Positions 53,088-62,624 of a DNA stretch of 64,000 nt are shown in pieces. The notes beneath the pieces are model-generated. The model searched no databases, was not told the origin of the DNA, and was given only the letters and a program-made list of their open reading frames with translations. Origin of the DNA: Kitasatospora sp. NBC_01246 (GTDB taxonomy: Bacteria; Actinomycetota; Actinomycetes; Streptomycetales; Streptomycetaceae); contig NZ_CP108484.1 of assembly GCF_036226505.1 (NCBI RefSeq), positions 372,001 through 436,000 of the forward strand, in the 5' to 3' direction. Position 1 is the stretch's first letter; each line of letters opens with the position of its first letter. The position numbers were made by a program, and so were the translations under genes.

Positions 53088-53534
53088 CCTCCGTCCAAGA
53101 GGACGCGGGGGCGACCGGTGCCCGCAGGGAGGCGGGCTGGCGTGGCCTCGCGATGGTCATCGCCGCCGACACCATGACGTACTCGATGACGTACTCGGAC
53201 ATCTCGTTCTCCGGCCGTGCATCCCCGCCCCGATGTCGACGCGTGCGTTCTGCTCGACGCGGCGCGGTCGGCACACCCCCGTCCCTTACCCCCTGGCGGC
53301 GGGGTCGCGCGGGGGCCCGGGGGCCGCCGCACGGCCCCGACCAGGACCAGGGGCCCGGTCGGGGATCGGCCCCCGGTACCGGTTCGGGGCCGGGAGCCGC
53401 TGCGACAATGGGACCACCGACGCCCCCGGGTCCGCAGGTCACCACAGGTCACCGCAGGGGACGGCGCACGGACGACGGCTGCGGCGGACCCGCGAGGGCC
53501 GGTCCGCCCGGCCACGGAAAGGACCACCACCAGC
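53088..53534. other. gene-free stretch upstream of the histidine kinase
   Basis: No gene supported. It has a perfect 12-bp tandem repeat ATGACGTACTCG at 53174-53185 and 53186-53197, within a possible promoter region; the kinase RBS (AAAGGA) lies near 53519. Confidence 0.45.
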
Positions 53535-54773
53535 ATGTCGACGCACCACCGGCCCCCGCCGCCCTCACCGGGAACCGACGGCCTGCCCTGGACGGCCAGT
53601 GACGCGCTGGTGGCCGTCGCGGCGGCGGCCCTGGACCTCCTCGGTTACTCGATGGGCGGGCCGGACGGAAGCCCGCCGATCGCCCTGACCGCCGTGGTCC
53701 TGCTCGTCCTGGGAGCGGTACCGCTGCTCACCAGGCGCCGCTACCCGCTGGCGTCGCTGTCCGGCGTGCTGGTCCTCGGTCTGGCGCTGAACCTGAGCGT
53801 CGCGGTGCCGCAGCACTTCAACTGCGCGCTCTGCGTCGCGCTGTTCGCCGTGGCCCGGTCCCGGGGCATCGCGGTGGCGGCGCCGGCCGGCCTCGTCGCG
53901 GCCGCGGTGCCGCTCCTCGGGCGGGGCTACCCGTGGCCCCCGCCGGTCTCCGGAGTGGCGGTCAACCTGCTCGCCGCGGCCCTGGTCGTCGCCGCGGCCG
54001 AGGTGCTGAAGCGCTGGCAGCACGAGGTGGAGGTCAGGCGCCGGCTGCTGGCCGACCGCGCGGTGGCGCAGGAGCGGCGCCGCATCGCCCGGGAGCTGCA
54101 CGACATCGTCGCGCACCACATCACCACCATGCAGTTGATGGCCGGCGGTGCCCGCGCCCACCTCGGCCGCGACACAGAGGTGGTGCGCGACGCCCTGGTC
54201 ACCCTGGAGGGCTCCGGCCGGATGGCGCTGCGCGAGATGCGCCACCTGCTCGACGTCCTCCGGGCCGGCGACGAGCCGGACGACGGGGCCCCGACCGCGC
54301 CGCAGCCCGGGGTCGGGCACCTCGGCGGGCTCGTCGAGGAGTCCCGCAGGGCAGGTCTGCCCACCGGGTTCACCGTCCGGGGCGAGGAGCGCCCGCTGCC
54401 GCCGAGCACCGGCCTGGCGGTGTTCCGGATCGTCCAGGAGGCCCTCACCAACACCCGCAAGCACGCCGGCCGGGCCCGGGCGAGCGTGGAACTGACGTAC
54501 CACCCGGACCGGATCACCGTCGAGGTGACCGACGACGGCGCCGCCGCCGCACCGGCGGACGCCCTGGAGGGTGCCGGAGCAGGGGCCGGCACGGGCGCCG
54601 ACGGGCCGGGGCCGACCGCGGGCCGCACCGGGTACGGACTGATCGGCATGCGCGAACGCGTCGCGCTGCAGGGCGGCAGCATGGTGGCGGGCAGCGTCGA
54701 CGGGGGTGGCTTCCGGGTGCTGGCCACCCTGCCGGTCGCGGCGGTCGGCGGTGGAGCGGAGGAGCTCGACTGA
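53535..54773 (+). CDS. orphan NarL/DesK-type sensor histidine kinase
   Basis: 412 residues from ATG 53535. An N-terminal membrane part has about five to six segments (22-155) with hardly any extracytoplasmic loop. A coiled linker and HisKA_3 follow: RRRIARELHDIVAHH with phospho-acceptor H189. The HATPase region has the N box (EALTNTRKHAG near 312-322), and the G box is split by a Gly/Ala-rich insert (about 344-364) before GYGLIGMRERV. No response-regulator gene is adjacent on either side, so the partner is elsewhere. The short-loop sensor suggests a membrane or intracellular signal. Confidence 0.9.
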   Translation: MSTHHRPPPPSPGTDGLPWTASDALVAVAAAALDLLGYSMGGPDGSPPIALTAVVLLVLGAVPLLTRRRYPLASLSGVLVLGLALNLSVAVPQHFNCALCVALFAVARSRGIAVAAPAGLVAAAVPLLGRGYPWPPPVSGVAVNLLAAALVVAAAEVLKRWQHEVEVRRRLLADRAVAQERRRIARELHDIVAHHITTMQLMAGGARAHLGRDTEVVRDALVTLEGSGRMALREMRHLLDVLRAGDEPDDGAPTAPQPGVGHLGGLVEESRRAGLPTGFTVRGEERPLPPSTGLAVFRIVQEALTNTRKHAGRARASVELTYHPDRITVEVTDDGAAAAPADALEGAGAGAGTGADGPGPTAGRTGYGLIGMRERVALQGGSMVAGSVDGGGFRVLATLPVAAVGGGAEELD

Positions 54774-54776
54774 CGG

Positions 54777-54831
54777 CCCCGCTGACGGCCTCGCGGCCCC
54801 TGAGCCAGGGGCCGCGAGGCCGTCAGCGGGG
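54777..54831. terminator. very strong bidirectional terminator
   Basis: Perfect 24-bp arms (54777-54800 and 54808-54831) with a 7-base loop, between the kinase stop (54773) and the convergent serine hydrolase stop (54836). It is the longest perfect stem in the window. Confidence 0.95.
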
Positions 54832-54835
54832 CGGG

Positions 54836-56002
54836 TCAGCGGCAGAGGGCCGCGTCCAGGGCGTCCGCCATGTGCTGCGCGCCGGTCGCGCCCGGGACGG
54901 CGGTGACCGTGATGGTGGCGGCCCGCCCGTCGTCGGTCACCCCGCCCCTGGTCCGGTAGCCGGGAGAGGTGCCGCCGTGGCCCCAGGCGAGGCCGCCGCA
55001 GGAGAGCGGCTTGCTCTGCAGCCCCAGTCCGTAACGGACCCCCGGGCCCAGCAGTTCGGCGGGCACGGTGGTCCGCATCTCGGCGAGCTGGGCCGGCGGC
55101 AGGAGACGGCCGCCGAGCAGCGCGGCGAAGAACGCGTTGAGGTCGGTGTTGGTGGAGACGATCCCCCCGGCCGCCCAGGCCATCGAGGCGTCCATCTCGG
55201 TGTAGTCGACCAGCGGCGCGTCCGGCGAGCCGCGGAAGTAGCCGTGCGGGTGGGCCTCGTGGACGGCGGTGTCGCCCGGGGCGGGGAAGTAGGTGTGCCG
55301 CAGGCCGACGCGGTCGATGACGCGCTTGGTGATCACCTCGCCGACGGGCCGTCCGGTGACCTTCTGGACGAGGAGCCCGGCGACCAGGTAGTTGGTGTTG
55401 CTGTACTCCCAGCTGCTGCCGGCGGGGAAGCGGGCCTTCTGGACGAGGGCGCCGTCGAGCAGCTCGCGGGGCTCGAAGTAGCGGTACTGCACGGTGGTGA
55501 AGTCCGCGAGGGCGGGCGCGTCCATGTAGTCGGGCAGGCCGCTGGTGTGCTGGAGCAGTTGGCGGACGGTGATGGCGCGCCCGTCGATGCCGTCGCCGCG
55601 CAGCAGGCCCGGCAGGTAGGTGTCGACGGACGCGTCGAGGCCCACCTTCCCCTCCGCGACGAGCTGGAGGACGACCACGGCGGTGAAGGTCTTGGTGTTG
55701 CTGCCGGCCCGTATCTGGCCGTCCACGGGGACCTTGGCCCCGGTGGCGAGGTCGCCGACCCCCGCGGTGTAGTCGCGGGTACGGCCGTCGCGACCCTTCA
55801 CGGCGGCCAGCGCGGCCGGCAGCCCGTCCTCCTTCACCAGGGCGGTCAGACTCGACTGGACACTGTCGGGCCGGCCGCCCGCGAATGCCGTCGTCGGCGC
55901 CAGCGCTCCGGCCACCACGGCACCCGCGGCCAGGGCGGTCACGACCGCCACCGCCCGGTGCCGGCCGCGGCGGGTCCGGCTCTGCGGGACGTACTCGCTC
56001 AC
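54836..56002 (-). CDS. secreted class C serine hydrolase (beta-lactamase/DD-peptidase-like), copy 1
   Basis: 388 residues from a GTG at 56002 with GAGGAG upstream; the longer frame to 56092 lacks an RBS. Signal peptide about 1-41. Active-site motifs: SNTK (nucleophile S101, K104), YSN (Y200) and WGHGGT near the C-terminus in place of KTG. These are the marks of class C-type serine hydrolases such as streptomycete D-alanyl-D-alanine carboxypeptidase R61 and esterases EstB. It acts outside the membrane, either on peptidoglycan peptides or on small esters/amides. A close paralogue lies directly upstream (56155-57300). Confidence 0.92.
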   Translation of the reverse strand: MSEYVPQSRTRRGRHRAVAVVTALAAGAVVAGALAPTTAFAGGRPDSVQSSLTALVKEDGLPAALAAVKGRDGRTRDYTAGVGDLATGAKVPVDGQIRAGSNTKTFTAVVVLQLVAEGKVGLDASVDTYLPGLLRGDGIDGRAITVRQLLQHTSGLPDYMDAPALADFTTVQYRYFEPRELLDGALVQKARFPAGSSWEYSNTNYLVAGLLVQKVTGRPVGEVITKRVIDRVGLRHTYFPAPGDTAVHEAHPHGYFRGSPDAPLVDYTEMDASMAWAAGGIVSTNTDLNAFFAALLGGRLLPPAQLAEMRTTVPAELLGPGVRYGLGLQSKPLSCGGLAWGHGGTSPGYRTRGGVTDDGRAATITVTAVPGATGAQHMADALDAALCR

Positions 56003-56154
56003 GATGGAACTCCTCTGCTGGGAATGCTGGGGGAACTGATGGGGGGCAAATGGGGAGACTGATGGGGGCCCGACGGGGCGCGGGTGCCGCACGCCGTGGC
56101 GCGCGGCACCCGCCGGTCATGCCGGTACGGACGCTCCGGTCCGGCCGGGGAGGG

Positions 56155-57300
56155 TCAGCGGCACAGCGCCGCGTCCACCGCGGCTTCCACGTGCTGCCCG
56201 GTCTCGCCGCCCGGGATCATGGTCACCGCGAGGCTGACGGCCCGGCCGTCGTCGGTGGCTCCTCCGGCGGTGTCGTAGCCCGGGATGGTCCCGCCGTGGC
56301 CCCAGGCCACGCCGCCGCACGACAGCGGCCGGCTCACCAGGCCCAGTCCGTAGCGGGCGCCCGGAGCGATCGCGTCGGCGGCCACCGTGGTCCGCATCTG
56401 GGCGAGCTGCGCCGCGGGCAGCAGGCGGCCGCCGAGGAGCGCGGTGAAGAAGCGGGTGACGTCGCTCGGGGTGGAGACGGCGGCGCCCGCCGCCCAGCCC
56501 CAGGACGGGTCCAGCTCGGTGTAGTCGCGGAGCGAGCCGTCCGCACCGCGGTTGTAGCCCTTGGGGTGGGCCTCGCGGATGCCCATGTCCCCCGGAGCGG
56601 GGACGTAGGTGTGGCGCAGGCCGATCCGGTCGACGATGCGCCGCCCGATCTCCTCACCGAGCGGCCGCCCGGTGACCTTCTGGATGATCAGGCCGGCCAG
56701 CAGGTAGTTGGTGTTGTTGTACTCCCAGCTCGTCCCCGGGGCGAAGTGGGCCTTCTGGCCCAGCGCCGTGTCGAGGAGTTCGCGCGGCTCGTAGTAGCGC
56801 GTGGGGTCGGTGAGGATGGCGTCCTTGTCCACGTACTCGGGCAGGCCGCTGGTGTGCTGGAGCAGCTGACGGACGGTGATGTGACGCCCGTCGATGCCGT
56901 CACCGCGCACCAGGCCCGGCAGGTAGCTCTCCACCGGGGAGTCCAGGCCGACCTTCCCCTCCGCGACGAGCTGGAGGACGACGACGGCGGTGAAGGTCTT
57001 GGTGTTGCTGCCGATCCGTATCTGGCCGTCCATCGGGACCCTGGCCCCGGTGGCGAGGTCGCCGACGCCGGCCGTGTAGGTGCGGGTACGGCCGTCGCGG
57101 CCCTTCACGGCGGCCAGCGCGGCCGGCAGCCCGTCCTCCTTCACCAGGGCGTTCAGGCTCGACTGGACGCTGTCGGGCCGGCCGCCCGCGAACGCCACGG
57201 TCGGCGCCAGCACCCCGGCCGCCACCACACCCGCGGCCACCGTGGTCGCCACCCAGCGCCGACCGTGGCGGCTCCGGCTCTGCGGGACGTACTCGTTCAT
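56155..57300 (-). CDS. secreted class C serine hydrolase, copy 2
   Basis: 381 residues from ATG 57300 (AGAGAGG upstream). Signal peptide about 1-38. Motifs are SNTK (S98, K101), YNN (Y194) and WGHGGT. The first 130 residues are nearly the same as copy 1 (VQSSL, ALVKEDGLPAALAAVKGRDGR), while the middle has diverged (AILTDPTRYYEPREL against ALADFTTVQYRYFEPREL) and YSN has become YNN. Same strand, 152 bp apart: a tandem duplication with probable functional split. Function is DD-peptidase-like or esterase; a true beta-lactamase is less likely. Confidence 0.92.
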   Translation of the reverse strand: MNEYVPQSRSRHGRRWVATTVAAGVVAAGVLAPTVAFAGGRPDSVQSSLNALVKEDGLPAALAAVKGRDGRTRTYTAGVGDLATGARVPMDGQIRIGSNTKTFTAVVVLQLVAEGKVGLDSPVESYLPGLVRGDGIDGRHITVRQLLQHTSGLPEYVDKDAILTDPTRYYEPRELLDTALGQKAHFAPGTSWEYNNTNYLLAGLIIQKVTGRPLGEEIGRRIVDRIGLRHTYVPAPGDMGIREAHPKGYNRGADGSLRDYTELDPSWGWAAGAAVSTPSDVTRFFTALLGGRLLPAAQLAQMRTTVAADAIAPGARYGLGLVSRPLSCGGVAWGHGGTIPGYDTAGGATDDGRAVSLAVTMIPGGETGQHVEAAVDAALCR

Positions 57301-57551
57301 GGAAGGACCTCTCTTGATCGATGGCACCGGTGGTTCCCGGCTTGCTCAAGAAGACCATTCGGGGACAACGGAGTTCGTCCGCAGCCAGGACGAACCGCAG
57401 GTGGGAGCAGGCTCCGGGCGAGCGGTCCCGGCCAGGACCGTACTCCTGGGACCGCGAGGACCTGACTTGGCGTCAACGAGCGGGCGCGACGGGGACGCCG
57501 GCCCCGCCCGGGTGGGTGGAGCCGACGCCGGAGCGCTCCCGGCACGGCGCC

Positions 57552-57581
57552 GGCGGGCGAGGCCTCCGGGCCCCGCCCGCC
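57552..57581 (-). terminator. terminator after the M4 protease gene
   Basis: 13-bp arms (57552-57564 and 57569-57581, GGCGGGCG type) with one mismatch and a 4-base loop. The remaining part of the 349-bp gap (57301-57649) holds nothing else. Confidence 0.75.
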
Positions 57582-57649
57582 GGACCGCCACCCATGCGCG
57601 TCAACTCCCGGCGCGGCCGGAAGTCCGTTCGCTCACGGGCCCGTTGCGG

Positions 57650-59974
57650 TCAGCCGCCGATCTCGACGGTGACGTCGTCGAGCACGAAGCTGGTCTGCAG
57701 GGAGGTGTCCTCCCTGCCCTTGAAGCCGAGCGTGACGGTCCGCCCGGCGTAGGACGAGAGGTCGACGGTGTGCCGCGTGTAGCCGTCGGCCCGGTCGAGG
57801 TTCGAGTGGGTCGCCACCTCGGCGCCGTTCACCGTGACGCTGAGCCGGTCGTACTGGGTGGTCGAGGTGGTCTCGTCCGAGCCGACGTGCAGCCAGTACC
57901 CCAGCATCGTGGTGCAGCCCGCGGGGACGACGACCGTCTGCGTCAGGGTGTCGGTGTGGGAGGACCCGTAGCCGTCCAGCCAGGCCTTCCAGGTGCCGCC
58001 GTGGGCCGGCTGGGTGAGGTCGGCGTCGACGACGCTGCCGGACGTCGTCCAGGGCGCCGCGGCGCCGCTCTCGAAGCCGGCGTTGCCGACCAGCTGCGCC
58101 GAGGGGCAGGGTCCGGTGCCGTCGGTGACGGCCCAGGTGAACCCGGTGCTCGCGGTGGCGCCGGAGGCGAACACGGCGGTCACCGTCACGGCCGCCGAAC
58201 CGGCGGTACCGGGCACACCGGTGATCCTTCCGGTGCCGGCGTCGATGGACAGGCCGTCCGGCAGACCGGCTGCCGAGTAGGTCGGCGCGCCGGAGCCCCC
58301 CACGGTCGGGAGCAGCAGGTCGACCCCCGTCCCGACCGCGGTGACCTGGTCCCCCGGATGCGTGATCGCGGGCGCGACGGACAGGGCCGTTCCGACGTTG
58401 ACGGCGCCCCAGGCGGCGCCGACGGCGGCGTACTCGCCGCTGCCGGCGCCGTACAGGTCCTCGGCCGCCCGCAGGGTCGCGGTGCGGGCAGCGGCGTAGT
58501 CGGTGGTGGAGGTCATGTAGACGGTCAGCGCCCGGTACCAGACGGCGGCGGCCTTGTCGCGGCCGATCCCGGTGAGCGTGGAGTGGTCGAAGGTCGGGCT
58601 GTCGTAGGCGACGCCGTTCACGGTCTTCGCGCCGCTGCCCTCGGAGAGCAGGTAGAAGAAGTGGTTGGCGACCCCGGAGGAGTAGTGAACGTTGCGGCTC
58701 CCGATGCCTCGGTACCAGTAGTCGGCCGAGACGCCGTCCTTGGACGGCTTGTCCATGAAGCGCAGGGGTGTGCCGTCCCCGTTGATGTCGATCTTCTCGC
58801 CGATCAGGTAGTCGGGGGTGTCGGCGGGCAGGTCGGCGGAGAACTCCACCATGGTCCCGAGGATGTCGCTGGTGGCCTCGTTCAGGCCGCCGGACTCGCC
58901 GGAGTAGACGAGGCCGGCCGTGGCCGCGGTGACGCCGTGGGTCATCTCGTGACCCGCGACGTCGATCGCGGTCAGCGGGTGGACGTTGCCCTCGCCGTCG
59001 CCGAAGGTCATGCAGAAGCAGCCGTCGTCCCAGAACGCGTTGACGTACCCGTTGCCGTAGTGCACCCGGCTGGACGCCCCGACGCCGTCGCCCCGGATGC
59101 CCTCCCGGCCGAAGGCGTTCTTGTAGTAGTCCCAGGTCGCCGCGACGCCGTAGTGCGCGTCGACCGCCGCCGACTCGCGGTTGGCCGGCAGGCCGTCACC
59201 CCAGGTGTCGGTGGCCCGGGTGAAGATCGACCCGCCACCGCCACCGTTGCCCAGGTCGGTGGTGTACGTGCCGCCGCGGGTGCCGTCCTTGAGCTGGTAC
59301 CCGGAGTCCGTCGGGGTGGTGGCGATCGGGACCTCGCCGACGTGGACGCCGTGGCCAGTGCCGGCCTGCACGCCCTCGAAGGTCCGGATCACCTCGCCGT
59401 CCGCCGCGTCGGTGATCACGTGGAGCCTGCTCGGGGTGCCGTCGGCCTCCACGCCCTCGGTCACGGTCTCCCACGCGACGCGCGGGGTGCCGTCGGCGGC
59501 CCAGACCACGAGCCGGGGCGGTTGGCCGACCGCGGCACCGGGTCGGGCGTGGAGGGCGGCGGCCTGCGCCCGTTCGGCGTCCAGCGCGGGCTTGGTCACG
59601 AGGCCGGCGAGGGGGGCGGCGGAGGCACGATCGACGCCGTGGAGGGATCCGTCCGCGGCCTGATGCACCACCAGGTCACCGCCCAGGACGGGGAGTCCGG
59701 CATAGGTCCGCTCGAAGCGCAGGTGCCGGGCACCGTCCGGGTCGAGGACGACGTCCTTGGCGACGAGCCGCTCCTGGGGAGCCAGGCCGAGGCGCTGGGC
59801 GACGGCACCGCTCTGGCCGTCGGCCGCCGCCAGGGCAGCGCTCCGGCCGTGATCGGGCGCCGACACCGGGACGGCTGGCACCGGCTGCGCGGTGACGGCC
59901 GGGGCGCCGGTCGCCAGCAGGGCGGTGGTGATGGCGAGTGCGGCGAGACTGTATGCGGGAGCTTTGCGGGACAC
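57650..59974 (-). CDS. secreted M4 (thermolysin-like) neutral metalloprotease
   Basis: 774 residues from a GTG at 59974, with AAAGGAG five bases upstream; a GTG at 59980 is also possible. Signal peptide about 1-29. FTP/PepSY propeptide about 55-205. Peptidase M4 domain about 235-550 with zinc motif HEMTH (H342, E343, H346) and third ligand E366 in GGLNEATSD; a catalytic His follows in GVANHFF. After it come an Ig-like putative-sugar-binding domain (about 555-645: DGLSIDAGTGRITGVP) and a C-terminal jelly-roll (about 655-774, GNAGFESG to LDDVTVEIGG). It is made as a zymogen and degrades proteins outside the cell. Confidence 0.95.
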   Translation of the reverse strand: MSRKAPAYSLAALAITTALLATGAPAVTAQPVPAVPVSAPDHGRSAALAAADGQSGAVAQRLGLAPQERLVAKDVVLDPDGARHLRFERTYAGLPVLGGDLVVHQAADGSLHGVDRASAAPLAGLVTKPALDAERAQAAALHARPGAAVGQPPRLVVWAADGTPRVAWETVTEGVEADGTPSRLHVITDAADGEVIRTFEGVQAGTGHGVHVGEVPIATTPTDSGYQLKDGTRGGTYTTDLGNGGGGGSIFTRATDTWGDGLPANRESAAVDAHYGVAATWDYYKNAFGREGIRGDGVGASSRVHYGNGYVNAFWDDGCFCMTFGDGEGNVHPLTAIDVAGHEMTHGVTAATAGLVYSGESGGLNEATSDILGTMVEFSADLPADTPDYLIGEKIDINGDGTPLRFMDKPSKDGVSADYWYRGIGSRNVHYSSGVANHFFYLLSEGSGAKTVNGVAYDSPTFDHSTLTGIGRDKAAAVWYRALTVYMTSTTDYAAARTATLRAAEDLYGAGSGEYAAVGAAWGAVNVGTALSVAPAITHPGDQVTAVGTGVDLLLPTVGGSGAPTYSAAGLPDGLSIDAGTGRITGVPGTAGSAAVTVTAVFASGATASTGFTWAVTDGTGPCPSAQLVGNAGFESGAAAPWTTSGSVVDADLTQPAHGGTWKAWLDGYGSSHTDTLTQTVVVPAGCTTMLGYWLHVGSDETTSTTQYDRLSVTVNGAEVATHSNLDRADGYTRHTVDLSSYAGRTVTLGFKGREDTSLQTSFVLDDVTVEIGG

Positions 59975-61216
59975 GAGCACTCCTTTGCCTGCCGACCGCG
60001 GGTGCGGCCGGGCACGGGTCCGCGCCGCAGGGTGCGGCGCGGGGTGCGGCCGGCCGGTGATCGTCGGGTGGGACGCCGGGCGAGCCGCTGCGGCTCTGGA
60101 CGGTGCGGGTGCGGCGCATGGGTGACTGCCATGCACATGACATGAATGCCGCGATACGTCGACTTCGCGACAACGGCGTCAACCTGCGCGCAGCATCAAC
60201 CCCCCGAGAGAGACCCCGAGGAAGGAGATGTTGGAATCATAGCCATCAAGTTGGAATGACTGTTTGAATATGCGCCATTATGGTGCCACGGCCGATGCTT
60301 TCCGGCCGCCGGGTGGTCCCCCGGGCCGTGGAACACCGGCAGGTGTTCCACGGCGCCCGGGCCGCCCCCGTCCGGCCCGGGCGTTCGACCTGCGACGGAC
60401 CCCGCCACGGCGATCAGCCGTCATCGGCCGGATCCCGACGCTCCTCGCCCGGTGTGGTCGTGCCTGGACCACTCCACCCTCCGCAAGCTCAATGTCGGCC
60501 AGGCCCCGGGCGGCGGCCGGGCGTCCTCCCTCGGCCCGGTCGGCGGAGGCCACGGGGCACACACGGTCCGGCGGGGTCCCCGGGACGGCCCTCCGTGGAG
60601 ACCCACCAAGGAGCCGGTACCAGGGTTCGGACGAACACACGGAACTCTCGGCACCCCCTGGACTCCGCGCCTGCGGAGCGGGTAGAAAACGCGCAGGGAG
60701 CATTTCGCCGCCGCCCGCGGAGGCAGCGCAGACCGCGTCGAGGCGACGCTCACCTACCTGCTTCCCACAGCGCGGTACCGAGCATCCGCAGGCCGTACGG
60801 CTCGACGCCGACCCCTCAACTTCGACGCCCGCGGCCGCCGACATCACCATCGCCTCAATGCCACCTGGAGCAGCACGTGCGCAACCGGCAGACACTCACC
60901 GGCGGCGGCTCCGCCGCCACGCGGTCCGTCCCCGCCATCCCCTCGACGCTTCGCCCCGGCGTCACCGGTTCACCGGCCGCGCACCGGCCCCTGAGTACGC
61001 CCATCCCGAGTCTGCTCCTCAAGAGGATCACCGCCGGTGCCCGCCGCGTCGCCGGGCACCCCCGCGAAGCGCACTGAACCCCCGCACGACGCACGCCCGC
61101 GGGTCGCACCCGATCTGGGGAGCCGCCGCGGCTCCCCCCACCGCTCGCCGTCCCGGCCGGACCGGGCGCAGCGTCCACGCCGACCGGGCCGGCGGTCGGT
61201 GCGGGAGGTCCCCTCC
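59975..61216. other. 1.2-kb gene-free stretch upstream of the M4 protease
   Basis: No convincing gene on either strand. The AT-richer 60130-60300 part has a direct repeat TTGGAAT (60233-60239 and 60251-60257, 18 bp apart) and should hold the protease promoter. The rest (60360-61216) shows only arginine/proline-rich frames. Confidence 0.45.
60326..60353. terminator. strong hairpin in the 60-kb intergenic region
   Basis: Perfect arms CCGTGGAACACC (60326-60337) and GGTGTTCCACGG (60342-60353), loop GGCA, extended by CCCGGG on both sides with a small bulge. No gene ends near it, so it may end an unrecognised transcript or insulate the M4 promoter. Confidence 0.75.
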
Positions 61217-61266
61217 GGGGTGCCGGAACACCGGCGCCTGCGGGAACGGCCGTGTTCCGGCACCCC
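61217..61266 (-). terminator. terminator after the Roadblock operon
   Basis: Perfect 15-bp arms (61217-61231, GGGGTGCCGGAACAC; 61252-61266) with a 20-base loop, 10 bp beyond the stop at 61276. Confidence 0.85.
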
Positions 61267-61275
61267 GGGCCCGCT

Positions 61276-61665
61276 TCAGACCGCGGGCACCAGCCCGAGC
61301 AACTCGCCCAGCCGGCGGAGCGTAGCGGGCGACGTCACGTGCAGGGTGGCGAGGTCGAGGCCCTCGTCACCCAGGACCGTCAGCAGGGCCTGATCACCGA
61401 TCGCCATCACCACCACGTAGCCACCGTGGCAACGGCTGACCACCTCGCGCAGCCCGCCCACGCCCACCTCGAACGCGGTGCGCCTGCCGAGGCCGAGCAT
61501 GGCGGCCGACAGCGCCGCGGCCGACTCGGGGTGGACGGTGGCCGTGTCGGCGGCCACCAGGAGGCCGTCCACGGTGGAGATGAGGCTCTCCGAGACGCCT
61601 GTGACCGCGTCGCGGAGGGCCTGCAATTCGGCGACCAGCACGGCGGTCGGTATCTGGCTGCTCAT
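61276..61665 (-). CDS. Roadblock/LC7-domain protein A
   Basis: 129 residues from ATG 61665, overlapping the upstream stop (ATGA). The Roadblock fold is indicated by the N-terminal helix (ALRDAVTGVSESLI), then STVDGLLVAADT, LGLGRRTAFEV and a C-terminal helix; the GYVVVMAIGDQALLTVLG strand pair is typical. Such proteins regulate small Ras-like GTPases (MglA/CvnD type) in bacteria. It is the last gene of a three-gene coupled operon with another Roadblock protein and a DUF4388-like protein. No GTPase is encoded in the window. Confidence 0.88.
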   Translation of the reverse strand: MSSQIPTAVLVAELQALRDAVTGVSESLISTVDGLLVAADTATVHPESAAALSAAMLGLGRRTAFEVGVGGLREVVSRCHGGYVVVMAIGDQALLTVLGDEGLDLATLHVTSPATLRRLGELLGLVPAV

Positions 61666-62624
61666 GGCGCGCTCTTCTCTGTCGTCTCGGTTCGCTCGGC
61701 AGGGTGCTCGTTCGATGGGCTGTCGGAAGCGAGCGGCGCTCCCTCGGACCGGGTCGGCCTCCGGAGGGTGCTGCTCCGGCTCCCCTCACCCGGCAGGCGG
61801 CGCGGCAGCGGTCCGACCGGGGCCGTGGACGGCCCGCTCCGGGCCGTCCGTGGGGCAACGCTCGGGGCCATGGGAACGCCGGACACCGGCTCCCGGTGGA
61901 GCAGGTGCAGGGCGTCCATCCGGACGACGTCGAGCAGCACCGCGAACACCCCGCGCCCCAGGGCGAATCCGATGTCGCGCGCGGTGCGCCGGCCGGTGGC
62001 CGCGTCGAGGACGTCCCGGTAGCGGACGGGGATCCGCGGACCCTCGGCGCCGAGCAGGGCCGCGGGCCGGATCCGGGTGCGGGCCAGCTCACCGGGCGGG
62101 CGTCCCGTGAGACGGTCGAGCAGCGCCGTCCGACGTGTGGTCTCCTCGAAGAGCCGCTGCGGCGTGATTCCCGGACGCAGCGCGATCCTGGCGGGCGGGG
62201 ACGCTTCGACGGTCTCCCGGACGCCGGGCCCGGCGAGCGCCAGGGCGAAGGCGCCGTCGACGACGGCGGCGGCGCAGACGACGTCGAGTTCGGCCGTGCC
62301 GATCACCCCCCGGGCGATCAGGACGGCACCGAGGTCGCGGTCCCGGGCCGCGGCGGCGGCGTTCGCGTCGACGCCGGAGACGGCTGTCTCGGCCGCCACC
62401 CAGGCGGACTCGTGGACGCGGCCCGATCTCAGTAGCAGCGATTCGACGGACGGGGCTCCGGGGGTCTCGACGGCCGTGACGAGCCCCTGTTCCAGGTGGA
62501 TCGTGCCGCCCGGTGCTCCGGAGAGCACGACCGAGCCGGTGAAGCCCTCGCTGTGCAGGGCGAGCAGGTGCGCGGGGACGCCACGGACGCCGGGCCGCTC
62601 GGAAGGGCCGGGCAGGCCGGTCAC
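61662..62624 (-). CDS. DUF4388/PATAN-like protein with long disordered tail
   Basis: 320 residues from a GTG at 62624. The N-terminal domain (about 15-75: LLALHSEGFTGSVVLSGAPGGTIHLEQGLVTAVETPG) matches the DUF4388/PATAN pattern of proteins that link sensory systems to GTPase or kinase partners. A helical middle follows (DLGAVLIARGVIGTAELDVV). Residues after about 255 are a Pro/Ser/Arg-rich disordered tail. Both ends overlap neighbouring Roadblock genes (GTGA and ATGA), so the three are made in fixed ratio and probably form a complex. The function is not known. Confidence 0.7.
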   Translation of the reverse strand: MTGLPGPSERPGVRGVPAHLLALHSEGFTGSVVLSGAPGGTIHLEQGLVTAVETPGAPSVESLLLRSGRVHESAWVAAETAVSGVDANAAAAARDRDLGAVLIARGVIGTAELDVVCAAAVVDGAFALALAGPGVRETVEASPPARIALRPGITPQRLFEETTRRTALLDRLTGRPPGELARTRIRPAALLGAEGPRIPVRYRDVLDAATGRRTARDIGFALGRGVFAVLLDVVRMDALHLLHREPVSGVPMAPSVAPRTARSGPSTAPVGPLPRRLPGEGSRSSTLRRPTRSEGAPLASDSPSNEHPAERTETTEKSAP

